The notes under the pieces: model-generated
Told to the model about the DNA's origin: nothing
Seen by the model: the letters and a program-made list of their open reading frames with translations, nothing else
Database searches by the model: none
Translations under genes and position numbers: made by a program
Source: Bugula neritina
Taxonomy: Eukaryota; Bryozoa; Gymnolaemata; Cheilostomatida; Bugulidae
Direction: 5' to 3'
Length of the DNA stretch: 64,000 bases
Assembly: GCA_964035545.1 (NCBI GenBank)
Contig: CAXIUT010000092.1
Location: 1 to 64,000 of the forward strand
Shown here: in pieces, positions 1-11,606 of the stretch
Position numbering within the stretch: the first letter of the stretch is position 1
How the letters are laid out: every line of letters begins with the position of its first letter

Positions 1-98
1 CCCAACCCCAACCCCAACCCCAACCCCAACCCCAACCCCAACCCCAACCCCAACCCCAACCCCAACCCCAACCCCAACCCCAACCCCAACCCCAACCC
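1..98 (+). repeat. Telomeric CCCCAA repeat array (left chromosome end)
   Basis: Perfect head-to-tail CCCCAA hexamers, about 16 units, occupy the first 98 bases and then change abruptly to AT-rich unique DNA. The C-rich strand reads 5'->3' inward, as expected for a left chromosome end. C4A2 is the telomere unit of Tetrahymena and other oligohymenophorean ciliates. This is probably a genuine chromosome terminus. Confidence 0.95.
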
Positions 99-402
99 CT
101 ATTTGTTTATTTAGATATAGTTAAATCGAATTAAATATCAATTCATTGAATTAGAATTAAAAATAATTTTGTTATCAACTTTAAATCTAGAGAGCTTAGT
201 TTAATATCAATTTTTTTTAATATTAAGTTTAGTTATTCATCGGGAAGATTCACTGAATTTTTCAGAACTGGGTTTCGAATGGCTTCTGTTTAATAATATT
301 TTTCTCTTGCTCTAGATTAATTGAGTTTATTAAAGTTGGTAGTCAAATGGGTATAAAGTTGAATTAGTATAGAGTTGATTTGTTTTGATTTATATTAATA
401 AG
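99..402. other. Subtelomeric AT-rich spacer
   Basis: About 300 bases of AT-rich DNA between the telomere and the first gene. I see no coding frame, RNA gene or repeat in it. It presumably holds the promoter of the kinase gene that starts at 403. Confidence 0.6.
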
Positions 403-2720
403 ATGGGAGCCTGTATGGGAACTAATGGTTCCAAATTGCCAAATTAGGCAATGTAAAGAATCAAAGCCATATGTAAAAGCGATATAATCAAGTGTCTTAA
501 GATTAAATAACCATTCTCCACCTGATGTACGAAGACATCTCCTAACGAATCACAGATCACATGATCAGTCTCTAAAACTTCCTACTCTTCTTTCATAAGA
601 ATGGGTATTGGGGAGAACGACTCTTCCAGGAGTTCGATTATGACCAGTCTAAACTCATCTCTGAACAAGAGTTTATTCGAGGTATAGGTAACTCCCATTT
701 CATGCAGCCAAAATTTTTAAATCCACATAAAAATAAAAAATCAGCCTCCTCTTCAAGTTTTTTTCACATGTAGGTCAAGATAAAAGCTAAGGTATCTAGT
801 TCCATAACTTCCTCACAATGGTATTTCTTTCTAATTCAGCTTTACAACTACCCGAAAGAAGATCTTAGACAAATTCTCAATGATAAAGACTTTATCGAGT
901 CAGATCTCAAAAAATGTCTAGTTCCAGTAGAAGCTAAGAAGTCTGGAAAGTCTGGAGAAGATAACCCTTGCTATTCTCTTGAAAGTAATACTAATGTGAG
1001 ACAATACTTGCCTTCTCATAACAGCAGTAACAGCATAAAAGAGCGTTTACAGAATAAATTTCCTCCAAATAACTCTTTCAAAGAAGACAAAATAGAAGAA
1101 GGACAAGAAGCAAGCATGATTGGTCAAGAAATAGCCAAAGTTCTTAGAAGAAAACAAGGACCTAAAAGCGATAAAGTCATTCAGTTAAAATACGATGACA
1201 AAGTTCTTGATATCAGAACAATTAACATTCAGCAGCTAGTTAAAAGATTTGCAACAAAGATATTCAGAGAAGCAAAAATCGATACTAAGACAGGTAGGTA
1301 TTTATTATTTTATAAAGATTGAATGCCAAACAGTTCTACAATTGGATTTGTACTCATAAAGCACTTTATGAAAACTATTATGATGGATTTCATAACCAGG
1401 TTTGGGAAACTGATCCTCGCAGCAAAAAGCCTAAATACCTAAGCATAACTTGTGAAAAAGTATCAGATGCAAAAACCATCTATAAATAAAAATATATTGA
1501 GGTTAAAATGTTCCTCTATCATTCCATACTTACAATCACAGAAATTGATAATATTGATAAACCTATCCAAGTTATTTGTCTCTAAGGATTAGCAGCCAAA
1601 AGGATCTTTGATTCATAAAAGAATTATGGAGTCGAGATCAGTCATCGAGAAGGACACTACTCTTAAAAGAAGTTTTTCTTCAAAAATTAACAAATTTTAG
1701 CAGAATGGATGGACCATCTCAAATTTTTCAATGGATAGTCAGTACAAAATCGATATGATATCGGGTAGAAGATAGGAACAGGTAAATTTTCAGTAGTTTA
1801 CCGTTGTGAATGTTTATAAGACAAGCAAGAATACGCATTAAAGGAGATTCCCACATTTAAGTTATAGCCATAAGCAAAAAATTTAATAGCGTACAGTTCA
1901 CTCATTCAGACATGAAAGCAGCATAATGCAGATCGTTTCTCATCCTCTTCTTCTTGAATTCAAAGAAAGCATTCAAACAAAAACTCACATCTACATCATC
2001 ATGGAACTAGTTAAAGGAAAAGATCTATTCGAGTTCGTCAAAGACTATGGATACCTTGATGAATACGATGCTGCCAAAATATGTCAACAGATCATCGTAG
2101 GAATCAGATTTCTACATTCCTTTGAAATAGTACATCGAGATCTTAAACCTTAAAACATCATGGTAGTTATTTTATTATTGAGGTGGTCCTTGATAAAGAA
2201 AGCAAATAAGTATAAAATATTAAAATCATCGATTTCGGGTTTAGCAATTATCTTCATAAATTGCTTTAAAAGAAAGGAGGATCAGAAGATTAAGATGATG
2301 GTATATTCTAATATATTTAGATTTACTGGCAGGGACTCCTAACTATATTGCTCCTGAAGTCTTGAGATAAGAACCTTTTGGTTTTGAAATTGATAACTTT
2401 GCCATTGGTGTCATTCTCTACTTCATGTAATCTTTATTTAAATCAGGCTCACAGGAGAATTGCCCTTTAACAGCTATACTATCACTGAAATTCTTCAAAA
2501 TACAATGAGCGGTAACTATACATTTGGAAATAGCGTAGTGATATCAAATGAGGCTAAAGATCTTATAAGTCAACTTATAAAAAACAATCCCAAGGAAAGG
2601 ATTAGTCTTGAACATGCTTTATAGCACAAATGGTTTAAAATATTAAACAATCCAAGGAAAACAACAAGAAAATCAATGATTCAAAGAGTAAGTACTAGAT
2701 AATATGACTTCCTGAGATGA
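403..2720 (+). CDS. CDPK7-like calcium-dependent protein kinase (EF-hand, PH and kinase domains)
   Basis: Serine/threonine kinase of 719 residues assembled from nine exons. Introns are 473-492, 688-707, 821-839, 1298-1317, 1891-1909, 2163-2182, 2301-2320 and 2427-2446 (19-20 nt each); removing them gives an exact multiple of three. The N-terminus MGAC suggests N-myristoylation plus palmitoylation. An EF-hand loop lies near residues 72-84 (DYDQSKLISEQEF) and a degenerate one near 111-122. A PH-like domain around 283-411 ends with a characteristic Trp helix (AEWMDHLKFF). The kinase domain (about 416-719) has GTGKFSVVY, ALKE, HRDLKPEN, DFG and APE motifs. EF-hands plus PH plus kinase is the layout of apicomplexan CDPK7, which acts in phosphoinositide/calcium signalling. 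The start is the first in-frame ATG. Confidence 0.88.
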
Positions 2721-2759
2721 TCAAATTGACATAATATTTAACAATTATTATTAACACGT

Positions 2760-3466
2760 ATGAAAAAAACATTTATCATAGCGTTGCTTGTCATTCTTTG
2801 TCTATCAATGGATCACTTTGGTACCGAATCTTATCACTTAGATAGTTCAGTTAAAGTAACCTATGGAAGTCTTGTTAAAATTACTAATCCTGCCTCACGT
2901 CTTATGTATTTATTGATTCATTCAGAGTTCATTCTCATGAAGTTATGTTTGGCAGAGGTGGAGTCATGTCTGTGACAGGATATCCTATCGATGATTTAGG
3001 TTCTTATTGGCAAATCAGTCAACCATATAAAACCACAACTAAAACCTACACTGATTCAGTTAGATGTGGAGACAGAATAACTATATCAAGTGTGATTATT
3101 GGTTACTTCTTGAGAGTAGAAGAGACACAGTTTGGATTAACAACCTAACTCTTACCCATGGTCCATGGTAAATCTAAAGATAACCTTGATTAAAAAATAA
3201 ACTGGCAAATTCAATGTTTTTAGAAAGAATAAGGTCTATAAATGAACTACAACGATAAAATAAAACTAAAACATTAGAATACAGGAAAATATGCTTCTCT
3301 AGATCAAGCTTATGCCTATACATAGGCTAATTGTGGAAGAGGATGTTCTATTGCCGGGCAAATTTAGTTACATGCAATTGATAATCCTGATGAAAATACT
3401 GCAGTATTCCAAATTAAATCAGGAATGGCCTTTGATTCTGATTTTGTGAACCAAAAGATCGAGTGA
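2760..3466 (+). CDS. SDF2-like MIR-domain secretory protein
   Basis: Protein of 228 residues with one 20-nt intron (2906-2925). The first ~20 residues (MKKTFIIALLVILCLS) are a classic signal peptide. It is followed by MIR-domain signatures: VTYGSLVKITN, then HSHEVMFGRGGVMSVTG and SYWQI. SDF2-type proteins (~211 residues, three MIR repeats) act in the ER lumen in quality control together with chaperones. The later MIR repeats are diverged here. I see no C-terminal KDEL-like signal, so ER retention is not shown. It lies 39 bp after the kinase stop. Confidence 0.8.
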
Positions 3467-3578
3467 TTGGTTTATATGCATTATAAAGACACTTTTCTGG
3501 TATTATAACAAGTAATTTTCCTATTAAAATCATAGATGTTCCTTTTGATTTAGTAGATAAAATATTCTATTGTGGAAG

Positions 3579-4547
3579 ATGAGTAAAATAGAAACCCTCA
3601 AGCAAAAATACATATAAGATTCAGATAAAATGGCCACCAAATCTCGTTTTGGATTCTTCACTCTCCCTCCTTCTCATACAGCAGCACATCCAGACTTCTT
3701 ACCCATCACTCGTAAACTCTTCTTTATTCAGCTAAAAAAGGTTAAGATGGAAGAGTTATTACAAACCCTCCTAACATTTATTCAGGAACTACCTCTAAAG
3801 CAGTCATCCAAAAGAACTACTTTTCATACACTCCATCACCATTCCATGGCTCAGCCTATTAAGATCCAGGAAAAAATGATAGAAAACTATAAATGGAATT
3901 GAACAAAGTAGCTTAAGGTAAAGATCGTTTTAAACCTGTAAAACTAAACAAATCTTTGTATTTATACTCTTAAATAGAATGTCTTCTTCATATGCCTATA
4001 TGACTCCTCACGACCCGAAAAATGATCATAAAAACTATCGAGATGCTGATGGTAAAGTTATAGTTCAACAACCTAACGTTCTTATTAGTCCTCAGTCAAA
4101 AATAACTTATCTTCAATCGAAAAAATTCAAGTATGAAGAGTGTCCTCCTCCATAAAAAAAACTAAAACAAGATAAAAATTCTGAAACTGCATAATAACCA
4201 TTTAGAACAGGTAATCCTCAAAAACATGTGTTTTCAAATGATAAAAATACTTACTTTGATTCTGATATAAAGAAATAAGAGAAGAAATAAAGTCTAACCA
4301 GATCAGTTTCTCATGAAGGTCCTTTTAAACCAAGTTGTAGTTCAAAGAGAAAACCTTTTGCTCCAGTTGTTTATGTCGAAGAAGGTGAAGGGAAAAAGAA
4401 AGTGAAGGAAGTTTCTAAATAAAAATCTTCAAACTAAGTATTCAAGTATTTTTATAGATATATAGGTTATCTAAAATTGAGCATAACTCAAAACCTTGTC
4501 CTTCAATATCCTTAACAAAAGTAAATCTATTAAGAGTATGTCGATGA
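3579..4547 (+). CDS. Putative ciliary protein, CFAP96 (C4orf47)-like
   Basis: A 302-residue basic protein with three 20-nt introns (3712-3731, 3958-3977, 4438-4457); splicing restores one open frame. It opens with RFGFF and contains PKKGEDGRVITNPPN, followed by short turn-rich segments (SPFHGSAYEDPGKN, KDRFKPVKLNKS). These resemble the PKKG/NPPN pattern and FKP elements of the CFAP96/C4orf47 family of ciliary and centriolar proteins. The C-terminal third is Lys/Glu-rich. Similarity was judged by eye and is modest; it could be another axonemal microtubule-associated family. It converges with the TPR/C2 gene, leaving 62 bp between stops. Confidence 0.55.
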
Positions 4548-4609
4548 TTATAAATACTACTACTAAACAATTTTATATTTATTTTAAAAGAAGAATTTTA
4601 ATTTAAGAA

Positions 4610-6139
4610 TCATGATAAAGTAACTTTAAAATAAAGAATTGCTGTTTTCTTTTCTTTATTTCCTATAATACACTTAATATTATGAGTTTATAACAAATTT
4701 ATTGTCCCTTCTCCAACCTAACTATCAGGTCGAAAAATGCCTCCTTTCTCTACTACGACCAAATCAATCTGAGTAACGTCTTCCTTTGTTGCTAAACTGA
4801 AAGATTATCTCCATTAATACTTTTTCATGGATGTTTCAAATGTTTTCCCTCCATATAATAGCTTAATTTTAGCAGTCTATTTTTTATTGTATGATTGAAT
4901 ATCTTCCAAAGACACGATCTCAATATTTATTGTTTTAAATTTTGAAAATTATTAAATAGTTATCTATCTAGGTTCACTTAGTTTAGAACCAAAGGATGCA
5001 ACTGATTTATTAGATTTAGCATCTTGAAGAGTTTATGGAGATCCTAACTTTGTTATTTCGTTTATGGCTTTTTAGATTTAATCTGTTAAAAAATTACCAT
5101 GATCTGAATCATCTAAATCTTCTTCTTGATTTTTTGTCAAAGAAACTTTTCCACCTTCTTTTTAAATCTCTTTCTATAATTAATATATCTTTTAATCCAG
5201 ATTTTTTGAATTCTCATCTTCGAAAATTTATTTATAGTCATTATCTTGTTTATTTTAAAAAGGTTTTTTTCTAAACTGTAGTTCTTATTTCTTTATTGTT
5301 ATAGTTTGACTACTTCCATCTTCTTCTTGTCTATCACTTAAAAGTAACTCATCTTCTTCTTTTTTTTAGATCTTACTTTGAATACCACTTAAAGGCAATT
5401 TACTTACTAACTATCCTTGTTCGATGGATTTTGTAAGACAGTTTTTCTATTTTCCTTTCATCAATAACTCTTTAAACTATCTAATTTCTTCTTATAATTT
5501 TTAAGGGATATCTGAAGTTAGTTACTAAAAGTGATCGTTATCTACTAGTTCAGAAATAGCGAATACTAAGCTATTTTTCAAAGAGAGATATTTTGCTAAA
5601 TCAGCTTAAAACTATTTCATTTTGTTTTGCTTTCGATAAAATAGAGCTCTTTACTGATAAATCTCTATTAAGTTTGGATCATACTCAATCGCAGCTTCAT
5701 AATCATTTTAAATCAATTTATTATTTTTACCCTGATTCAATTTAGCTCTGGCCAGATATGCTTTTGAGTTCTGCTCACAATATTGAATCGATTTATTGAT
5801 AAATTTAAGGTTTTGTTACTGATAACCTCTAAGTAAATACAAACATGATAGAGCTTTATGCAATTACTTTCTAGACTAAAAATAGTTTTTGTTACTAAAA
5901 TAACATAAGAAACGATTAAAATAAGCGATATAGCAATAAGGATCTAATCCAATAGCCTGCACACAATAACTTAGACCCATCTATATGTTGCCCAGTTGCA
6001 AGTAAAGAGCTGAAATATTGGATGCCAAACTGTAAGTTAGACCAGCTGCAGCTATCTAAGTCTATATCATCTGAATGCTCTCAGTTACTCGACCTTCCTG
6101 ACTCCTTTTAGCAACCTATCCCAATACAGAATTAATCAT
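4610..6139 (-). CDS. TPR-repeat protein with a C-terminal C2-like domain
   Basis: Uninterrupted 509-residue reading frame. The N-terminal ~220 residues form tetratricopeptide helices (YLELGNIEMGLSYCVQAIGL; DPNLIEIYEERALFYRK). A Glu/Ser-rich linker follows. The last ~130 residues read like a C2 beta-sandwich: INIEIVSLEDI, then AKIKLLYGGKTFETSM, then QSFSLATKEDVTQIDLVV and KTAILYFKVTL at the end. C2 domains bind membranes or partners; the usual Asp pairs for calcium are not obvious, so calcium binding is unproven. An in-frame ATG at 6139 was chosen because no upstream ATG is in frame. The specific function is unknown. Confidence 0.65.
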
Positions 6140-6235
6140 TACCTTTATATCATACTGTATCAGCAAATCATATGTTAAATGGCAAATATTAAAAATGTTT
6201 AGAATTACATTAAATATTGATATAAAGCGTATGGA

Positions 6236-7176
6236 TCAAAGTTCTGTTGCAAACTACTCTCCATCAGTCACATCAATTTCTTCATCTTGTCTGGCCAGCT
6301 CTATATTTTCTTCATCAACATTTCCAAAGGCTAATGATTTAGAATACTGTCCAAATCTCCTTCCTCCCTTTCTGTTGAGAATATCCTTAAGCCATTCCTC
6401 GAAATTCTCTTCAGTGAAGGATGATTTCATCACAGAAAAAACTCTTCTTTGAGGATTTATCAAAAGAACTGCAGGAAAACCTGAATAAAGAGAAAATTGA
6501 TCTTGTAGTTCCGTATGATCTCCAGCTTGTGACCAAAGGAAACTCACTGGCTTATCTCTGAAGTTATTTACAACTCCCTTTATAATTTCAAGATAAACAG
6601 TTCTTTCTTCTTAAGAACTGTCTAAAATGTTAGGAAGAAAAGCAATGACACATAAAGGAATATTCAAAGAGGCACAATTTTCGTTCCATTTTTCTTCATT
6701 AGTCAGTCTTTAGACCAAAAATCCTTTGTTCTGATTAATCTTTTACAAAGCCCATTCTTCAAGACTATCAGCAGTTCGAGCTCCGTCATGAGTGTAATAA
6801 ATGGTCTTGTCTTTAGGACCTACATCATTTTTAAATTACCTGCTGGAATCAAAACAATGGTGGGATATCCTTTCAAACCATAAACTTGATCAAACTTTCT
6901 GTGGATAGAAGAGTCAACTTTAGCAACCTTAGCTATTCCTTTAAGGTTAGTAGCCAGCTTTGCCCATTCAGGTCTCAATGATTTACAGTGTCCGCACCAA
7001 GGAGCGTATAATTCTAGAAGCCAAGTATCTTCTGATTCATAGATAGTAGGTTCGAGAGTATCAGCATCAAGGACAACAACATCTTCTTCAGAAGGACCTC
7101 TGTAAGTTTCTTCCTCACATACAGAAATAGCCAAGAGAAGTGCCAGAAGAACGATCTTTGACAACTTTGACATCAA
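6236..7176 (-). CDS. Protein disulfide isomerase, PDIA6/P5-like
   Basis: A 306-residue secretory protein with one 20-nt intron (6820-6839). It starts MMSKLSKIVLLALLLAISVC (signal peptide; an alternative Met is at 7173). The first thioredoxin domain carries the active site APWCGHC and the conserved cis-Pro stretch GLKGYPTIVLI. A second thioredoxin-fold region lacks a CxxC, and the tail is acidic. P5-type PDIs catalyse disulfide exchange in the ER; P5 usually has two CGHC domains and is ~440 residues, so this is a shorter one-active-site version. The C-terminus reads through a TAG (Glu) to the TGA at 6236. Confidence 0.85.
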
Positions 7177-7264
7177 TATTTATCTTATACGTGTATATGT
7201 TAATTAAATATCTAAATTCATACTGCTCATTAAATATCAATTCTTTATATAACTCATTTAAGAA

Positions 7265-8044
7265 TCATTTTCTAATCTATTACTTTTTATAATTTTCTTA
7301 AAAACCCACATACTTCAGGTCCTCTTCTTCCATTCCTGAAAATTTAGATTGTTTTTCAAATTCTTGCTCTTCCTACCAGACCTCATGTTCTATTGATACT
7401 TTTTTTTGTTTCTAACGAGGTTATCCAACTGAATCATAGTCTTTCACAGGCTCAAGAGGGACTCTGTTAACACTCGAGCATTTGGGACATTTTATAAACT
7501 CACTTATCCCGAAACCAAATCCAACTTTCGATCGGCAACATCCACAAATAACTATTCCATAGAGAGGATAACACTCATTCATATTTTCACAAGATCCACA
7601 TATATACACTTGAGTATTTCCAGGAACTTTTTGAGCAACTGTACAATAATCACAAGTAACCTCCCTATGTATATAATCCGATACATCATTGGCAAACTAG
7701 GCGGTTCTATATTTTTATGTTTAGATCCTTATTTATGGTGATCATAAACTTTTGGTATATTTTTAGATTAATTCTGGCTATTTATTTAGATTTGTACTTT
7801 TTGTTGTTTTTAAACTGGTTATATTTATCATTTTTGTTTGATGGAAACAGTTAAGAGTCACGAATAAATTCCTAATGTTCTGGTTATCTGTATTACATTC
7901 CTTCTAAATGAAATAAAAACTACACATCACAGCTAGCTTTCTAGATAGATTTTGATTTTTAGGATCATTAAGGTCATCCATTTCAATCCATTGTTATTAT
8001 ACTTTTTCATACTACTTTTTCTTTCTCTTATCCTACTTAAACAT
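7265..8044 (-). CDS. Zinc-ribbon protein with LSD1-like zinc finger repeats
   Basis: A 245-residue protein with introns at 7904-7923 (20 nt) and 7728-7749 (22 nt). The N-terminal half is basic. The C-terminal half has a run of CxxC pairs: TCDYC, YICGSC, VICGCC and FIKCPKCSSVNRVP. The last of these, with a Cx2C followed by N-x-VP, resembles the LSD1-type zinc finger (usually ...C..CNT.N.VP). The tail is Glu-rich. Zinc binding is likely; the biological role is unknown. Confidence 0.6.
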
Positions 8045-8195
8045 TGCTATTATTATAAAATAAAAAAACATAAAAATCACAAAAATTTTAGTCGAAAAAT
8101 ATCGCTTTGAAATAAAATGATTCTAGTAAACCATTTTGAATCATTTAAAAATCATATTTAAAAATGTCTTATTAGTTCTAATAAATAACAATGAA

Positions 8196-8810
8196 TCAGC
8201 AATTACATTTTTTGTGTCCATTATCTCCTCTAGGTAAAGGAACTCTTCCCTTATCTTCCATAGGCTCGTTGGCTAATCTGTCTTTGATCACTCTTCCTAT
8301 TGTTGTAAAAGTTTAGGAGATATTTGTGTTTGTTTTTGCACTTGTCTAGAGGAAAGGCATATCATATCTCTCTGCTAAAGTTTTTCCCTCTTCGAAAGTC
8401 ACTTCTCTTTGGTTGGGACAGTCACTTTTATTTCCTATTAGAATTTTGGGAACATTTGAAGGTTGACTTTCTGAGATCTGTCTGATCCAGTTTTAGACGT
8501 TATCGAAGGTTTTCTTGTCTGTAATAGAGTAGACAAATATAATCCCTGAAGCTCCTCTATAGTATATTTAAGTAATATTTCTGAATTTTTACTGTCCAGC
8601 TGTATCCCAGATTTGCATTTTGATTTTAGTGTTATCAACTTTGATCGTTTTTATTTTGAAGTCAACTCCAATGGTTGAAACATGGGTCATTTTATACTAA
8701 TCATTGATAAATCTTAGTAAAACATTGGTCTTTCCCACAGCTGAGTCACCTAGGATGACCAACTTGACAAGATAGTCGAATTTTTAATCTACTTTAGTTG
8801 GTTGTTTCAT
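8196..8810 (-). CDS. Rab family small GTPase
   Basis: Intronless 204-residue GTPase with all G motifs in order: GDSAVGKT (P-loop), STIGVDF (switch I), WDTAGQEKF (switch II), GNKSD and ETSAK. The C-terminal CNC is a geranylgeranylation signal. The RabF motif IGVDF and overall length fit the exocytic Rab8/Rab10/Rab1 clade, but the exact subfamily cannot be fixed by eye. In this class the protein cycles on membranes and directs vesicle traffic. It also calibrates the genetic code: the Glu of WDTAGQE is TAA (8589-8591) next to CAG for Gln, and the Glu of FLETSAK is TAG. Confidence 0.95.
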
Positions 8811-8941
8811 GCTACAAGTAAACTATCAGATTTAATTAATAATAGAAAAAGTATAATATTATAGATAAATAAGAAAATACAAGTAATAAACAAAATAAGG
8901 ATTAATAATATAAGAATATAGTAGTAAAGTAGTATGAAAGA

Positions 8942-10272
8942 TCAATCCATCATAAAAGATGAATTCATATTTGAATTCCATTATCCGAAAGAATCTTATA
9001 GTTTATCATCATAACTCCCATAACTACCATTTGATTGTCTTCCATATTTATCTTCTTCAATACTATACTATTGATTTTATTCTTCAGTTTATTCCTAATT
9101 TGTTTTATTATCAGTTCTAATAAAAGGATTTTTTGTCCTTTTTGCTATCTTATCAAGGTTTTATGATAATATTTAAAGATCTTAGTCGTTCTTAATAAAG
9201 AAACAAATTGCTATATTAGGATCTAGATCTTCTTGTTCCATTAATCGGTAGTCTTTACAGTAAAATTTATTCATTTCTTGTTGCAAATTTATTTTTTAGA
9301 CTTAGTTTTATACGTGATGTGGATCTAGATAAGTTATTTTATTTCCATTTCTACCTGTTAAGAAACGTGCTTTTTTTGGGATTCCTCCAAAACATCCCAA
9401 AAACATAGGAAGAGTCATCAACTATAGCAAAATGTCGTAGTTACTATCAGATACCTTTTATTATCCAAGTTTTCCTGTAACTATCAGCAAGACGTTATTT
9501 TGACTTGATTTTTGATATTTAGATTGTGTCAGTCCAAAGGCTTTATTCTTTAGAAAGGTAAAAGATTTATTTGAACTTTCTTTGAACTTTTCTATACTGT
9601 ATTATTGATGGAGAAGAGATGATACTATGTGTGGGTTGATGTTTTCATGAAATATTTTAAGTTTGAGGTGTTATGAGCCTTTAAGAGGATTTTAGTGATG
9701 AAGTTCTTGAAGGATCATGGCGATTTATGTGATTGAGAACCAGTTTCCAGGTTATTTGAGATAGAGAGTACTAGCCATGTGTACGAATCTGGAAATGGTA
9801 TATTTAGAATTCATTTATGACTCTAAGAAAGGAGTGATAATATAGCTATTATCTGTGTTGCAGTTATTGTTTTTAAAATATCGTTTGAGAGCTGATGCCA
9901 TAATCATTTGAGCTACTCTTATCATGCATCCCCATCCTATATCTGAATTCACATTTAAACTTATTTTGCAATTCTTTCGATATGTAAACCAGAAGATAGA
10001 TTGATGGTATTTAAGGCACTATTCGATTGTTTTGAATTTGAGACCGTTGATATAGAGTTATGTAGGCTCTGGTTCTTTTTTAGTGGGACTTTTGGTGAAG
10101 AAGGGAAGTTTTATTCCTTGGAAGCCGTAAGAAATATTGGTACTATGTGAGATAGGAAGTACATGTAACCTTTAAATGACTCAACTACTCCTGATTTAGA
10201 GTTAGAACTTTGCTTTTTAAGGTTGCTGGTTGATCTTGGTGCTTTTTACTTTATTTGACTTGATTTTTACAT
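8942..10272 (-). CDS. ATG4: Autophagy cysteine protease ATG4
   Basis: A 436-residue protein with one 20-nt intron (10144-10163). The catalytic Cys lies in SDIGWGCMIRVAQM, matching the ATG4 motif (S)DxGWGCM(L/I)R. The Asp-His pair is in YLDPHHVE, preceded by FGGIPKKARFLTG. A further family block is DPNIAICFFIKNDEDL. ATG4 (peptidase family C54) trims the C-terminus of ATG8 and removes lipidated ATG8 from membranes. The C-terminus is Glu/Ser/Tyr-rich and longer than core ATG4. A second autophagy conjugation gene (ATG10-like) lies at 57801. Confidence 0.9.
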
Positions 10273-10443
10273 CTGGTATATAATCTATTATTAATCATTC
10301 AAAAGAAGTATTTTAATCATTAAAAACCCATCTAATAGAATCTGGCAACTCAAAAAACTATCTCTCATAGATAAATAAATAGATAATATTTTTATGAATT
10401 TATAGTATTAAAAGATAGAAATAATAAAAGAATTATGATTTAT

Positions 10444-11517
10444 TCAGCTTTGTTTGGTAATATTTTATTTTTTTGGTTTTAAAGTCTTCATAAAAATTGA
10501 ACGGTAGGCTTCTTCTGCTGGTTCCTTTTTTCCTGATTTTGTACTATTAAAATTACCCAAACCATTCATATTTTGAGTACTGGTTTGTTGAAAATTCAAG
10601 CTATTATTATTAGTTCCTAGAAAATTACCTTGATTCGACATGAGATGTTTTTGTGGATGATAGATGGTTTCAGTTTTAAGCTTATGGGTATCATTTTTTA
10701 TTTTAGTTTGTTATCCTCTTTCAATGACCATATTAGCAAACATAGTTTTTATTTATTAAGCTTTTTTCATCATATCTACTTCTCGCATTTGACTTTCTCT
10801 TTCTAGACCTGTATACTTTTATAGTATACTATTATTTTTAATTTCAAGTTTTTAGTAGTTATCATTAGCTATGAGAATTAGATCTTTAAGATATCCATTT
10901 TATAGTCTAAGAGCTTTTACTTATGCCTCTATCATTTATCTTCTGTTTACTTCTACTTATAGTTTTGATGAATTTTCATTAATAAATCCTATTTTTTCTT
11001 ATAGATTTTTATTTCTTTCTTATTCTGAAGTAACTAAAAAATTGAATGCATTTATTAGTTGTCTGTTCTTTGTACGTTATTTTTATAATTCACAGGCAAT
11101 TTCTAAATTTCTTTCTTATAAACTATAAGAGTAAGCTTGAATTTCTTTAAGCATTTTTTACATTTGCTTTTCTCTTATTGTAATATCACAACAAATGTTT
11201 TCTTTATTCTTTACATCAAAAGTTTGTTTTTCTTTGATGGTAAAGTCTGGATGTGTCTGTTGAGGTTTAGAGTCTGATTCACAGGAGTCTGTTCGAATAA
11301 GGTTTTCTGATAGTTGTAGGAGTGAAATGGGAGATGCTTAATGGTTCTTTTCTTCTAGACAGATAGGAAGAGATGTTTAAATAGATTGTTAAGAAGATTC
11401 CTCTTCGAATGGATTGAACATTAACGATTATAATATGATAAACTAAATCATAGTCTTTAAAAACAGTTTTTATGATTTTTTAATGTTATTGTGAGATGCT
11501 ATTAATGATAAATCCAT
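10444..11517 (-). CDS. Coiled-coil protein of unknown function
   Basis: Intronless 357-residue frame rich in Glu, Lys, Asn and Leu. Residues ~110-270 show heptad-like spacing typical of a coiled coil. The N-terminal 30 residues are less convincing: a second Met (MFNPFEEE) about 34 residues in may be the true start, or a small intron could lie between. The C-terminus is Asn-rich with short NFN/NSLN motifs. I recognise no family. The start codon lies only 21 bp from the internal telomere block at 11538, so its promoter may have been replaced in the consensus. Confidence 0.6.
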
Positions 11518-11537
11518 TTTAAAAATATTTAAATTGA

Positions 11538-11606
11538 GGGGTTGGGGTTGGGGTTGGGGTTGGGGTTGGGGTTGGGGTTGGGGTTGGGGTTGGGGTTGGG
11601 GTTGGG
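11538..11606 (+). repeat. Internal telomeric GGGGTT block 1
   Basis: 69 bp of GGGGTT repeat in right-end orientation, inserted abruptly between a minus-strand coiled-coil gene and CCT4. On its right side CCT4 coding sequence begins at once, in the middle of its N-terminal region ([10 protein letters not shown]), so the start codon and roughly 20-30 codons are missing. Confidence 0.95.

Noticed and set aside
403-2720. Frameshift sequencing errors in the kinase gene
   Set aside because: Every frame change coincides with a GT...AG segment of 19-20 nt, and the spliced length is an exact multiple of three, so they are introns.
5035-5274. Plus-strand ORF rich in Leu/Phe
   Set aside because: Shadow of the TPR/C2 gene on the minus strand; no plus-strand signature.
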